Shown here: positions 44,721-59,087 of the stretch, piece after piece
Layout of the letters: each line of letters starts with the position of its first letter
Position numbering within the stretch: the first letter of the stretch is position 1
From: Gerris lacustris
Taxonomy: Eukaryota; Arthropoda; Insecta; Hemiptera; Gerridae
Direction of reading: 5' to 3'
Assembly: GCA_951217055.1 (NCBI GenBank)
Contig: OX578282.1
Location: 44,506,329-44,570,328, forward strand
DNA: 64,000 bases
The notes under the pieces: generated by a model
The model's input: only the letters and a program-made list of their open reading frames with translations
Database searches by the model: none
What the model was told of the DNA's origin: nothing
Program-made: the position numbers and the translations under genes

Positions 44721-45526
44721 ACCGGAAGATAGTTGAGGAAAGAGGGAGTCCACGATAGGAATCAAAATTTAATAATCTCCTGGTTCGCAGCTTTTCCTAT
44801 TCAAACCTCCCGTCGGATTTTCACTGATGCAAAAAATAAAATATATTTCAAAATTATCCTCGCACTCTCTCTCTATTAAACCTAAAGCCTCGTTCCAAAA
44901 ATTATTTTTCGAGTATTTTCAAATTATTTGTCGAATTGTAATCTCTGAATTGGTAGAGCCCTTGAAACAAATATACAAGTCCCGCATTCAGGTGGTTGTA
45001 TTTGGTTAATACTGTTATTTGGAAACTAAGTTTTATGATTTTATAATTTAATCGGATTTTTGATTTAATCGGATTGGATGAACAAGAATTTCTGTATCTA
45101 TAGCTTCATTTATTAGTTCTATCTCACATCAAATTTGTATCTAATAATTTTCTTTGTCAAACTTGGACACTAGGCATCGCGTGGCTCTTTCATTGAAGCG
45201 AGCGTAATACAATACATATTGAATATTAAGAAAATAGTTAATCATGATTGTACTAATGAGCCGTGTAATGAAGAAACAGGACTATTCCTAACCCTCACAC
45301 CCCGACAGTCTCCATTTAAACTATTATTAAATGTATCACTTCACTTTACAAAAAGTTCTGCTTGTATATAGTTGAAATTTTACATGCCAGTTTCAATTAT
45401 ACTTTAGAGACGATGTATTTTGAAGTTTTATTAAAATTTATTAAAGTTAGCGTTAGAGCGTTTGATATAGGTAAAAACGTTGTTTTCTCTATTTTAAACA
45501 ATTAGGTTTTAGCGATCTTTAACACT
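44721..45526. other. AT-rich stretch without recognised gene
   Basis: A palindromic AGACCGGTTAAACCGGAAG lies at 44710-44728. Nothing else was recognised. Confidence 0.35.
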
Positions 45527-45785
45527 TCATAACTGTGTCGCTGTTGTTTTTACTGAAAAATCGAATTTACAAAAATGTTTTATCGAATAGATTAGGTAAT
45601 AAATTTTTCCTATCCTAAAATTCCAATTTAAAATGTTCGCGCTAATGTAACGCTTTGGCGGATAACGTTGACTAACGAACTTGTCCTGGGCATTGCTAAA
45701 ATGAAAATGTGTACAAAATTTCACCAAAATCGGTCAACTTTTACTCAAGTTATCGTTACACGTTTCCGACACACAGGCAGGATGC
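45527..45785 (-). repeat. Dispersed repeat R2, minus-strand copy
   Basis: On the minus strand: CGTGTAACGATAACTTGAGT, the ACCGATTTTGGTGAAATTTT core, CAATGCCCAGGACAAGTTCG and TATCCGCCAAAGCG. Same order as 30185-30460. Confidence 0.8.
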
Positions 45786-46645
45786 AAAAGTTTGTTGAAT
45801 GTATAAGGAGCTCGCTTTCGCTTAATCAATTAATATATTATTCTGGTATAATGGGTAATTTAATGTTTAATGTAATGATTTATATATTATTATTACAATT
45901 TCATTAACTTTTACTGTCCTTGTAAATGAATTATTGAAAGATAAACGTTATTTCTAATATATTAAAACAGTGTTATCTTAAAAACGAATAATTCAGGTAT
46001 AGAGAGATGTAAGAAGGTTCGGGGAATAGTTGGCATATTGTTGCCTACGCCTACGCAGCAACGTTGAACCCTTACACCAAATAGCTTTTACTCTTAAACA
46101 AAGTACGATCGATACGTTTTACGGCGTGCCTGTAAAAAAAAAGAAAAGTACCCGATTTATTTGGTCTCTATTCACTAAACAGTAATCCCTTTTTGCAGCG
46201 ATATATATACTGCTCCGAGTCTTTCTATTGTTAGGGCGTTCTTAGGAAGAATAGCTCTTCAAGCATGTACATCACTTTCTATAAGATCTCCCGTCATCTC
46301 CTCTTGAAGACATACTGGGGAAGAAGAAATAGGAGAAGGAAGAATCTGGCGAGTACTGATGGCGAGGAGAGGCGAAACTCGTTTGATTTGTTTGTAGTAT
46401 AAGTGAGATCATTGTCAAAAATACGCTCTTTCAAAGACTTTACAACATGAAAATGATCTAATCCTTCAGCATAACTATAGGGGACGATAAAACCACGAAT
46501 AAACTTGGGCTAAAAACAAATGTGCTCTAATTTCTTCACGGAATCGTTTAAGTAAACAAAAACAATTTCTTATTTACTTCTTACAAGTTAAGAAGAGCGC
46601 CAATTTTAATAATTTTGCTAATGATCATGTATATTGTTTGTTTAG
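45786..46645. other. Region directly upstream of the first recognised PDZ exon
   Basis: Probably intron. The GC-richer patch 46200-46390 has an open frame with Arg/Lys-rich content (YWGRRNRRRKNLAS) but no proper donor was found, so it is not called as an exon. Confidence 0.35.
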
Positions 46646-46842
46646 AGCGAGTTTTCAGCGTGCTGGTGTCTAAAGGTCCAAGTGGGTTGGGTCTGTCAGT
46701 CTGTGGAGGTGAACCCTATCCAGGTCTAGTAAGGATAAAGAGACTGTTCCCTCATCAACCTGCCTCCATGTCTGGTAGACTTCAACAGGGTGATGTACTT
46801 CTAGCTGCCTCAGGAATACCTTTACTTGGACTTACCAACTAT
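46646..46842 (+). CDS. Exon: first part of PDZ domain A
   Basis: The acceptor is TTGTTTGTTTAG and the exon starts with two bases completing a split codon. The donor is TAT|GTGAGT, phase 0. It encodes the first strands of a PDZ domain: carboxylate loop SGLGLSV, CGGEPYPGLVRIKRLFPHQPA, then GRLQQGDVLLAASGIPLLGL. The usual xVNG before strand 5 is ASG here. An alternative acceptor 13 bases downstream (TTTTCAG at 46658) would cut into the first strand and is less likely. The preceding exon is not identified, so this is a partial gene. Confidence 0.85.
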
Positions 46843-49800
46843 GTGAGTAAACATCGATGAAACATCTCGATGTTTTCATTATTTTATCATAGCTTGCGTA
46901 TAATGGGATATTTTATAGGAGCTAACATTCAAAACTTATATAAAATAATGGGATAACATTATTTTGCTTGTTATATTTTAGGAAGCGTTGGAAGTTCTTC
47001 GTACGACTGGTACAGAGGTGAAGTTAACAGTGTGCCGTCCCCCTGAGAACTCGATACCGCCTCCGGATACCCCTCCTCCACCTCCTCCCCCACCTAGGGA
47101 GCATAAGGATAAGCCTTATGGGGTGTGTACAATTTTTTCATCCAGCCATTTTAATTCCAAAAATTAAAATAAAAGATATAGTTTAGTAATATTAGTGACC
47201 ATCGTATAAAAATACCAATGGAATTTATTTAGCTCCAGAAGCTAGCTAACTATCTAACCTTGCTTCTATTATTCACCTGAGTACTAAGAGTATGAATTAA
47301 TGTATAATAAAACTTAATAAATACGTGAAATAATTTTAAATAAAATTCAAAATTACAACATAGTGATTATATGATGATAGTGCCTACTATCACTGTAGTG
47401 CCTACTATCACTGACTGTAGTAGGTATAACAGCTGGTTATTCCTAGATGGTGAGTTCAAATCCCAGAGAGGTGAGACGTGTTTCACACTGATGACCTCAT
47501 CGAGTAGAAGAGTAAAAGTTATTAAGTTTATTTGTTCATTAAACTCAACCAATATACAAAATTTTAAGTTTCTTGGATTGCTAGAAGTGCCTTAGAATTA
47601 TGATGAGTCAATAGGTCAGTGAAAAATAACAAAACTTTAGGCTCATCTATCTTATCAACTAATATGGGTAGAGGTGTGAAATAAATATTTCTGATGCAGT
47701 TTGTAATTAACTCTAATTCAAATTACAATTATCAATAACTACGGGAGACATACAGAGAAAAATAGACCCCGCACCGGGACTCGAACCACGGGTCCTCCTA
47801 TTAATCCGTTACAGGTGCTCTTTCCAACTGAGCTATACGGGAGAATGATTTTTCTGTGTCGTTACCGATACAAATTCCCGAAACCAAGCTTTCAAACTTT
47901 TCTACAAATCTAGTAAGCCAAATATTCACGGCAACAGAACTAGACTGAGAATTAACGCTTATAATTGTAAAGTACTCAATTAGTACCTGTACCTAGTACA
48001 ATCTATTAGAAATTCAAATTTTTCAAGTTTTTGGTAGTTTTCATACAACAGAAAGATTAAATTTTACTTATATCAAATTACAATCATCAATAATTGCCGT
48101 AAATATTTGGCTTACAAGATTTGTAGAAAAATTTGAAAGCTTGGATTCGGGGAATTTTTATCGGTAACGACACAGAAAAATCATTCTCCCATATAGCTCA
48201 GTTGGCAAGAGCACCTGTAACGGATTAATAGGAGGACCCGTGGTTCGAGTCCCGGTGCGGGGTCTATTTTTCTCTGTATGTCTCCCGTAGTTATTGATAA
48301 TTGTAATTTGATTTAAAGTAAAATTTAATCTTTCTGTAGTATGAAAACTACCAAAAACTTAAAAATATGAACTCTAATTTAAAATTAATTTTACACATCT
48401 AAGTATCTTTAATATGATAATAGGAGTGCTGAACAGTTCAGATCATGACGGAGATATGGTCCAGTTGGGTCGGATGGATTTGATTAGAGGGCGGCTTGCA
48501 TGTTTCTACTTCTCTATTTTGGCTTGCCCCCAGATATTAAAATATGAATTTTGTGAAATGCAATAGCAATTTATAATTTACTTAATTGGTTGTTATTTGC
48601 ATAATAATTAAAATAAAGATTAATCACTGGCATATGAACAGTTTGTACTTTTTGCTTGTTATTAGATAATACTGAGAGATTATTTGGTTTACATTATGTT
48701 TGAGACATGAGTTCTTGTTATTGCAATTTAACCATGTTTGCACCGATCTCTAAGCTTGCAACCTAGAGTACTAGAGTACTTCACAAAGCTAACAATGATC
48801 TCTAATTATGTACACTCTCTAACTTAGATTGAATTAATATATATATAGTTACATTTATACTGGATAATTTAATTGATTCTTTTATTATTGTTGTTTTCAA
48901 ACTTCATAAGTTTTTCTGATAAAATTATTACAGAAAATTTTAAAAAGCAAATTGCATTATAAACTGTTAATTTTTTTTGGGTGTTATTCAATTTTCAATT
49001 AGTAATGGACTTTATTATTATTGTTAGATATTCAACTTGAGCCGATTGACGCTTGGTGGTCCATAGAAGTACCATCCAAAATTGCCCTCCAAAATTTTAT
49101 TATTTTTAATTCTAATAGTACCTTGTTTGTTGCTGATAGGAATTTGAGATAGTGATGGAGAAGGTGAATGGTTCTCTTGGGTTCACTCTGAGGAAGGAAG
49201 ATCATAGTGTGCTGGGCCACTATGTCAGGGCTCTAGTGAGGGAACCAGCACTCTCTGATCCTCGGATACGACCTGGTGATAAAATAGTGGCTGTAAGTAT
49301 CCTTCAATAGTTTCATCAAATAAAGAGAGTGGTACTGGGTTCTGAAAACAATGCTGTAAAATTTGAGCAATCCAATAATTCCCTTCTTTTAGCCAACTGC
49401 ACTTTAGCATATTTTTTTTCACATATTGTGATCATGTTGAAATCTAGAATCTAGACTTTCCTGTGAAAGAGCATATCGCCATTTTGATGATATTGAACTT
49501 ATTACTGGAGAGATGAACTGTAGATTTATAACTCTCTCTTTAAAATAGTTATTTGGAGATTTTCTTTTGGAGATGTTGGATTCAGGGTTTTATTTTCTAT
49601 AAGTATATGGGGGAAGTTTAATTTCCTTTTGGCTATTGAAAAAGGGTTTACAAAGTCCAGATAGGGTCAAACAATCTTGCTTTTAAGTTTTCTGTCTACT
49701 TAGGATTTAGATGGTTTCCCTATTCTGTTGTGTAATTATTTAAGTAGGCTTTTACTTTGAAAATCTCTGGTAGCAGGCTTTCCATCGAAAGAGGTTTATA

Positions 49801-52800
49801 AATATCCAGCTCATCTGGTTGATACTTTTTTCTTTGAGGCGAAACAGTCATATATTGTGAGTGTTGTGTCAGACTTATTATTTTAAAACTAGGCATTAAT
49901 AATATGTCAGTTCCTGCAAATTTAGAAGGGTGTTCACTCAAATCAATTTGAGCTAAATATTTTGTTCGATTTGATGAAAGTCTGTCAATACAGCATGTGT
50001 GTTGTTTACATCATAGCCCATAGCTTCTCCAAGGAAGTCTTCTACATTATCTTAACAATAAAATTTATAATCGTAACTATTATTACACAAGAGTCATGAC
50101 CACAAATTATTGAAAGTACTCGTGTTTGTGTTTAGGTGAACGGATGCGAGATGTCAGGTCTAAGTCACGAGGAGGCAGTAGCATTCCTACGTCAATGCCC
50201 TCCTCAGGTTAGACTCAGGTTGTACAGGGATCCTGCACAGACACCTCTACCTCCTCATTCCCCTACCAGAACCACCAGAACCAATCATGTTAAACCTATT
50301 CTTAGGTATGTATTATTTGATTAAATCTCGAAGCGGTATGCAATTAATACTGAGGAAGATTAAAACTCAATCAAAATATTGGTCAATTATTTTAATACAG
50401 ACTGGTTTTGATCAGGTAAAATATTTCTATGAGATAGTGTGGATTTACTCATAGGAAAAAGAAACTGAATGAGTCAAATTTGTCACTTTGTTATCAAGAA
50501 ATTACAATGCTCAAATATGTTTCAACTAATATGATCATTTAAAAATTCATCAGTTTTGATTAACTATGTAACTAATGTGATTAAAAAAGGTCTTTTATTT
50601 AATACTAGCTTTTTTACAATTTCCAATAATTTTTGCTCTTTGAAGTCTTCACCATCAAGTTGTGACAACAATGTTTATCTAATATTTAGATTTTTAAAGT
50701 TAAATTAAACAGAACTAACTATTGATCACTTTATTATTTTAGTTTGGTCTTATCAATTTCTCTTTTGTTAATTAATAAGAATTTGTTTACAGAAAAGAAG
50801 CTCAAGACATGCTGAACGAGCTGGCTTCTAGGAAGTCTCAATCTCCTGCTGATTCCTCATCATCTAGTTCTAGTCATACTAAGGGATCATCTCCGAGAAA
50901 GAGACGGCTTACCAGAACACCGCCTCCTCAGGGTATGCTCTCTTATTTGTTTAACGTAGATTCTTGCTAGCAATGTTAAGAAGGTAAAATTTAGTTTAAT
51001 AAAATTAAAGCATTGGATTGGTTTGTTTAACAGAGGCTTGGAATTTAAAAATAAATAAACACACAGATGGCTTTACTTACTATGGATATAACTTTAATAA
51101 CTCCTACCGACTGCGCCATGTTATGTTCCACGTTCGGAATAAAACACATTTATTAAAGATATAAGAACGAATGTGATTCTTTAATAACGTTAACAACAGA
51201 ATGATAATAAAAGGAACTCAATGACATAAGAGTGATGTTTTTCGAGGTATCGATTATTATGACAAGACTGACATCCTCACTAGTACTCTACCCCGAGTGT
51301 AGTTCTTACAGTAATTCTGGCTTTTGAAGTATGAATTTCTTAGAGTTTCTATCCAAATTTTGTTGAGATGAAATTACATTAGTGTCTATCAATATGTGTT
51401 GCCACAACAATTTTAATATATTATTTTCTTTTCAAAATACTGATTTCGTTTTTTTTTTTTTAGGAGTAAAAGCATATACACTTATTGTCACTAGTGGTCA
51501 TTTGTACTTTTATAATTTTCCCCCCCTCTTTTTAACATTCACTTTGGATGTGGTAGAGTCCCCTTTTAAAATTTAAAATTAATAGTTTGTTTAATTTTAT
51601 TTTATTATTTTTGTAATGCAACTTTTAGATGGGAGCGATACAAGAAGGAGTAGCTGTACTGAAGAAGATTACAGGAGAAGACCCTGCCAGCTTGGGATAT
51701 CTTCTGAAACTAGGAATAATCTACACTTCTCTACCAATCTAGCTAACCAATCTTCCGGTAGTTATAAATACCCTCTTGTTTTCTGATGTTTATTTTTTTA
51801 TTTTTTTTTTATAATAATGTAGCTCAGTTACTAGAGTGCTTTCATGAGAGGAAAAAATGGTTCAATTCTCTTCAAAGATTAGAATAAATCTAATCTTAAC
51901 TTAAACTATTACTTAAACATCTAAACCAACTATTTATATTGTAGAAATTTCAAATATGATGAGTCAACATTCATAACTTTTTTCTACCTAGTATAAAAAC
52001 AGAGAAACACTGAACTGTATTTCTTCCAATCGAAGAAGTCAAACTGAATGACATCACACCTCTCTTTGTAGTTCAATTCCTTCTGGAAGAAAAACATCAC
52101 ATCACGAATATTAATTTCTCAGTTTAAGTTTCTTCTAAGTTTCCCCAAAACAAAGTACATAAAATATATGTTTCTCTTTTATAAACAATGTTGTAGCCAA
52201 AGGGGATGTTAGTCATTTCAAGTATCAGACTTAATATAGATAGCACATGTACGATTAAGTATCAGAATATATTATATCCATTGCAAATTTACCATTAACT
52301 ATCAGACTACATATCCGTAGTACTTGTACAATTATACAGGAGGATATGATATGATGAATTAAATTGATCAAATAGTTTTGAAAGTGATGAATAAAATAAA
52401 CAGTCTCTCTACATAAAATAAAATATGTTTTTAACAAAGCAGCTTTCGGCCTTTTTAAGGCCATCATCAGTATCGATTGAATAAGATCACAGTCACATAT
52501 AATCAGGGCCGTTTCTAGGTATTTTGCCGCCCTAGGCGAGAATTGAAAAATGCTGCCCCCCCCCCCCCCCCCCCCCCCTTCTTCAGTTCTTCGTAAAAGG
52601 ATGCAATGAACAACGAAAAAAATTAGGAAAACTGCATTTTCTAACTTGCTTTGGCAAAGATAGTTCAGCACGTATTCACATGTTGCATATTTTTGTATTT
52701 GATTACTTATTCCTGAAAGTTCAGAACAAAAAGCTGTCATGGCAATGTCCTTTATAGGAAAGATGAAGCTTCTCCAAGGCTACAGTAGGTTAGAGCAGTA

Positions 52801-55800
52801 TCATAAATAATTTGATAAACAAATCCATGAGTTCTGGAAGTTTTCATCTTGAGGTCACTTATACTGTATAGAAAATCAAATAATTTCATTAAACTGTATG
52901 CATCGTTCTTGTACACAGCTAATTGTCGTATCAAATATTGCAAAATAGTATTTTACTCTGAAACATTGGGGTCAGCGATGGGTTCATCTGCTAATTCATG
53001 AGCGAAAAATTTCCTTTTTCTTCTTCTTTTTGGTTAAAAAATTGGCTTTAAATATTTATTTCTTCGGCTAGCTGCATCAACCAAAGCTCACTTAATTTTT
53101 ACTTTCCCATGTAAAGAGAAAGTATTGTAATGGCGCGAAAATTCGATTTTTATGGATTTACACATTTGAAGGTCCCCTGAGTCCAAAAAAGTGGTTGTCT
53201 GTCGTCTGTGCCTAAACTACTGGGCCGATTTTGACGAAATTTGGGATACATGTTAAGAAAAATCATACCCTGAGGCGAAATCGAGAAATTAATTTTATCT
53301 CCAAATTTAGGGGCGCTACCCCCCAAAAACTCTGAAGAAGCCTGAAAATAATTATTTCTCGAAAACGGTTCCGACGATTTTGATTAAACAAATCTAAAAT
53401 GTAATCCATTTAAATAGGAATCTAACGATATAAAGCGTTTTCCCGGGAAAAATATAGTTCCTGAGAAAATAGCTTAAAACGCGGACGGAGAGAACCTAGG
53501 TTCGATTCCCCGCCCAGGAAAAGTTATTTTTATGATAAATGTTGATGAAATGTTCAATAATAATTAAATTTTCATATGAAAACTAATAAATGGAAAACAC
53601 TGGGCTAAGTAATTATGAACTCGTACATATATGAGAAAGTTTGTCTGAGTTGCCTCGGACCGATTTATTCTCTATTAATTTGCTATTTTTATTCGCTGTT
53701 TGATTAATCATGATTTTTTTCCCTTCCTTTTGCCGCCCCTAAAATTTTGCCGCCCTAGGCGGCCGCCTAGTCTTGCCTATTAGTAGAAACGGCCCTGCAT
53801 ATAATAATAAGTGAGGGGTGAGTCTAAATCATGTTGGAGACCAACCTAAGAGTCTTACATTGATTTAGACTTTCTTTTGATTTACTTCTTTAGATTTCTT
53901 ACATGATTTAGATTCACCCCTCACTTATTATATGTAACTCTGTCTTATTCATTCATCTCTGATTATGGTCTTAAAAGTCCGAAAGCTTTGTTAAATAAAC
54001 ATATTTTTAGAACGAAGTTCCTTATGGCATGTTACACCATGGGGAGCCCAGGAGTGAGCCAGAAAAAAACGACCATCACAAAACCAACCGTTACGAAATT
54101 GACCAATGACGATAACTTGAGTAAAAGATGACCTAGTTAGTTGAAATTTGGAACAAATGTTCATTTTACCAATGCCCAGGATGAGTTCGTTGGACATTGT
54201 TATTCGCCCAAGTCGAATGTAAAATTGGAATTTTAGGATGGACAAAAATTCCATCTTTATCTATTCAACGAGACAACCAACTTTTTAAATATTTTTTTTT
54301 AGTGCAACTAACACAGACACCGCTATGAAGTGATAAAGATCACTAAATTTATTAAAGCGGACCTAAATCTTTAAAATAAAGAAAACAGCGTTATTACCGA
54401 TATCTTCTGTTCATACAACGATTTTAATAAAACTTCCTGCATATTGTCTAAAGTACAATTGAAACAGGCATGTAAAATTTCAACCTGATACATGCAGAAG
54501 ATTTGTGTATGGAAGTGATATATTTTATAACATTTTAAATTAGTAGGCCGGGTAGGTAGAGAACAGTCATATTTCCTACCTACTTCAGCCATTCTCTTTA
54601 ACTATAAACTCATCATGAATAACTTTTTTTCTCAATATTAATATATATTTATTGCAAGACGCTTGCTTCAATGATAAAAATAATGCTTTTCTTTTAAATT
54701 TGCCTTAACTCCGCTAAGTACAAACAGTTAGTTACTTTTAATTTTGTCTCTTTTCTAACTCTGCCATGTATAAGTAGTTATAAGTGATTTTATAATTAAT
54801 ATTTAATGAAAAGCGTGAGGAACTTCATTCCTACCGGGTGTCCCTTGACACCAAACGAATTTTTATTTTACGTGGAAAGACTGTTTATTGTTATCATTAA
54901 GATGTCCTCCATCAAAATTTTGGGACCTAGATAGTACTTCCTACTCTAACATGCGATGAAGATACTCCTATGCTGTCTAAGCTGGTGTTTACAATGATTT
55001 GATAGATGTTCTGACCAATGCTGTGTAAGCTGGTGTGATGGAAGAGCTGATAGATTTATCTAAAGATTGATGGTGTTATCTAATCCTTAGAACATTTGTA
55101 TAGTACATAACAACGTAACATTTGTGATAGTACACCAGTGCCGGATCTAGGTTTTTTCTTAGGGGGGGGGGGGGGGCAAAAGCAGATTTTGCCCCCCTTG
55201 CCACACAGGGGCAGATCTAGCAGTAGAATTTGGGGGGGGGGGGGGGGGGGGGCTTGGGTGGTTTAGTCTCAAATCCAAAGGGGGGTCCGGGGGGCCTCCC
55301 CCGGAAAATTTTATAAAATTAGGTGCAAAAATGGTGAATTTTAAGAACTTTTTTTTTAGAGGTTTTTCAGCTAAAACTACAGTAACTATTCTGTATTGCG
55401 TTTAAAATACCAATTAATAATGATAATTTCTATTTTATTTAACCTGTAACACTATACTATGCTATTAATTCTTCTAGATCCATTAGGAGGGGTTACCCTC
55501 CTGCCCAAAGGGGGGGTAGTTCGGGGGGCCTCCCTCGGAATATTTTAGAAAATTAGGTTTAAAATGGTGAATTTTAGGTGTTTTGGAGAACCTTTTTTTT
55601 TAGAGCTTTTTCAGCTAAAACAGCAACTTAAAATTTGTTTAAAATTATTTCTGCAGAATTTTTGAAATATTTATTATCTAATTTTTGAAACATTTACTAT
55701 GTATCTAAATCGGGGTTTAGACTTAAAAAAAATATTTTTTACCTGTAACACTATACTGTGCTATTAATTCTTCCAGTTTCATTATGAAATACCTTCACAA

Positions 55801-57437
55801 CTTCCTATATAGCAACTGAATCAAGTAGATACACTCTCAACTAAGCATATAAACAAACATCCATTAAAGTATGCAAATAAACAAACAAAAAAAATAGTTT
55901 ATATTTGCATCCCACATAAAAATGTAAGTGGGAATCCCAGTTAGCAATTTTAATATCAACTTGACTATTGCTCCATAGTTAAGGCGACCATATTTATTCC
56001 AATAATAATATAGGTTTGTTTTGATTTGTTGGTCTTCAAATAGATGTAATAACTTATTTAAATTAGTTAATGTAAAATGTTTACGTTTTATTATTGTATT
56101 ACATATCATGTTATATATTAATTTGTTAATATTGGCAATAAATTACTGTTTATTTATTGATGTTTTTTGATTCCAACCTCACCGAGGTAACTGAAGCTAT
56201 GTGATCGTTCTGAAGAACGACAAATTTTTAGGTCTCCGATTTCAAAAATTCCAAGACAGATTCAGACATCAGGGAACACTTTTGGGTCCATGTCTGTCTG
56301 TTACTTTTTTTTGCGAACCAACATATCTTAAAAACTACTCGTCAGATTTTAATGAAATTTGGATGGTAGGTCATGATTAGCCTATTGTTGGTCCCATATA
56401 AGTTTCAACCTTTCGCGCCTACTTGTTTCTCTTCCACATGCGCACAAACATACATTTATTTAAACCTCCAGCTTCAAAAGTACTTTTCCGATTTGTATGA
56501 AACTTTTAAAGTTCTTTAATTTTTGCTAAATTGATACATTAATTTGGGTAAAAATCCAAACAATTTTGGCAGATTAAAACAGGGAGACAATGAAACAAAA
56601 TAGACAATAATGGCTTTAAATGCATAAAATCGATGAAGTACGTAATAGGATGCGAGTAAGGGATGTGCCATATCAATTCAACGTATTTTTACGAATTATC
56701 TCGCTTCCTATGGCTCGGAGACAAATTAAAATTATTATTAAAAAGCAAAACAACTAAATTTCCCACAAAAAAGGTCTCATTCATTTTTTACGTACAAAGA
56801 ACGGTTTAGCAAAAACCTAGTTCTACTATAACTTGCATTGTGATTGTTTTTGCACGACTCTTTACGTGATTTTGTGAATATCTCGCTTCTTCTGACTCGG
56901 AGACCATTGAGGATCAGGTCAAAATTTAAGAATCTAAAATTTCACACAAGAAACAATATGTTCATTTTTTACATACAACGAACCGTTTGGATAATAGTGC
57001 GCTCCGAAGTTTCCCTTATTGTCTCCGGACCATAGGAAGCGTGATAATTCGTATAAAAAAGACCAGTCAGCACCATGACTTAATCAGCGAATTTTCAAAG
57101 AAATCTGCGTATTATTGGATTATGATAATATAGAAAAATTTTGGTTTAGAATTTGGATGGGTGAAAAAAAAAAAATTGGTACACAATTTTGACAAATTTG
57201 ACCCGTAAATGGATTCCAAAAAGTATTAATAGTATTATTATTTGCGTTAACAGTTTGAGTCTTTCTTGACACATCGAACTTCTTAAATAGTTTTTTGAAA
57301 ACTTCAATATGCTTAAGTTTCTTTCACATCAACTGTAAAGAAAAAAAGGGTAAACGAAGTTAATAAGGGTGGGAATATCAGATTGGACTAGATAACTGTA
57401 ATTATATTACATATAATTAAAAACATTACATTTCACC

Positions 57438-57470
<33 letters not shown>

Positions 57471-59050
57471 CGTGAAATTTTTATTATTTTTCCTTTATTT
57501 ATCATTTTATTTTTCCACCTCGTTTTGCCGCCCCCCGGGCGTGCCGCCTGGGGCGCTTGCCCCCCGCAGCCCCCCCCCCCTTAGATCCGGCACTGTAGTA
57601 CACTCCCAAAAATATGCCGTGAATGTTGTCATTAAATGTGTAGGGAAAAGAGGGGTTGAATGTATGTAGTTAAGTAAACCAAATACAATAACATCATCAG
57701 TTTCAAAAAATATTTTAATATTTCGAGTGAATAATACTTAAACAAATAGAAAGTACAATTACTTATTCCCTTGCCACTCATATAGGTGACAGACATGCCT
57801 TCTCTTAGTTTATCTAACACCTTTATTTTCTTGTTTAATTTGACCATCATCGTCTAGGCCTTTCAGGCTATCAGTTTTTTTTTTTTTTTATATTTACTAC
57901 ATTAGGAGGCGTGGTTGATTCACGTTACTGTAAATCACGAAAATAGTTCATGTCATGACCCGTAAAAGTTGAGGATTCGACTGTATTTCTATATTACACA
58001 CTTCTGTGTGTAGAGGGATGTTAATTGTTTTCTTTACCACTGTTTGTGCCAGAGTGATTGGTCTGATCTAGTTGTGGAGAAGGGCTCTAACCCTTGAATG
58101 GCTTGTTTAGACTTGGAATTCTTCTTTTAAAATAAAAGTAAAATGACAATTTGATCAAAGGGTAAGAAAAATGCTGAATCTTTAAAAACAGAATTAGCTT
58201 TAAAAAGGTTGAATTCAAATGGAAATAATATAATTAGCACCAGAAGTTAAAATGTAAATGGAATTAAAACTGTATAGAACAGACATTAATTGCTTATTTA
58301 CTTATTGTATACCCTCCTGGACATGGCCCATTGTCTAAAATGTTATTACCTAACTTGTTTGAAGAATGAAAGTTACTTTCGTTGAGGCACATCCTTAATT
58401 GTGATTTGTCCTGAGCTGAATGGTTTAGGTTGACGGTTGACTGCATTACACCACCTTATGAAGTATCACACAGACAAACCTGTTGATAAGAGAAATACCT
58501 GCACCAGAAACCTCATTATTTAACAAGAATTTAGACATGTACCTCATTCAAGTAAAATATGTATTACACGACTATCACAAACCTTAACAAACTCATTGTT
58601 AAATTATGTAATACAAATTTAACTCTGATTAAATATTTATTATCACTTCAATAATGTTCGTCGTATTTAATAATGTTTATTATTAGAATTTAATTAAATA
58701 ATATGTTGATTAATTTAAGCATACAAGAATTATCTATTTTGTGATAAGTTTTTTATTTATTGTTTGACCAGATATACTGCTTTTAAATAGTGATAATGTT
58801 GTCATTGACAAAATATGTGAGCAAATGACAGTTTATCTTGTGCGTTTCACATATACTAGCTGAGTGCCTGGCTATAGTCAGTGTTTATTGTGCTCATAAC
58901 TCAACGAGGATAACTTGAATACTTTTTTTGTAGTAGCTATTTGTTATTTTTAAATTGTAGTGTTTTAAAACTTTATTGTGATTTATTATTGATTTATAAT
59001 ATTTACTATTAAGTTTTTTGGATGGGTTTTATGCAGTTTCTTGTTTGCAC

Positions 59051-59087
<37 letters not shown>

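Larger units (their letters stand above)
52425..54006. mobile_element. Foldback element interrupted by a hAT
   Basis: The outer arms 52425-52503 and 53903-54006 are long inverted repeats: AAAGCAGCTTTCGGCC...CATCATCAGT...GAATAAGA...ACATATAATA against its mirrored, diverged copy. Arms continue as AAGTGAGGGGTGAGTCTAAA (53809-53828) and its complement (53910-53932). The hAT at 52504-53797 sits inside the left arm. No coding capacity. Confidence 0.7.
55136..57595. mobile_element. 2.46-kb non-autonomous hAT element with intact TSD
   Basis: The 8-bp duplications TAGTACAC (55128-55135, 57596-57603) flank TIRs CAGTGCCGGATCTA / TTAGATCCGGCACTG. Near each end are GGGGCAAAAGC and GCCGCCCCCCGGG-type G/C runs (15 G at 55162, 21 G at 55232). 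Internally 55270-55460 and 55500-55770 are diverged direct duplicates (CGGGGGGCCTCCC, TTTTTCAGCTAAAAC, CCTGTAACACTATACT). An R1 copy is nested at 56160-56720. No transposase frame. Confidence 0.85.

Noticed and set aside
46200..46390. Additional PDZ-gene exon
   Set aside because: An open, basic frame is present but no matching acceptor/donor pair in phase with the 46646 exon was found.
47767..48262. Two functional tRNA genes
   Set aside because: A and B boxes are good, but acceptor and anticodon stems do not pair and both lie in mirrored repeat copies with TIR-like ends; called tRNA-like instead.
52255..52740. 161-codon minus-strand ORF
   Set aside because: It crosses a hAT end and a 23-C run coding for glycines; no domain, so it is a chance frame in transposon sequence.
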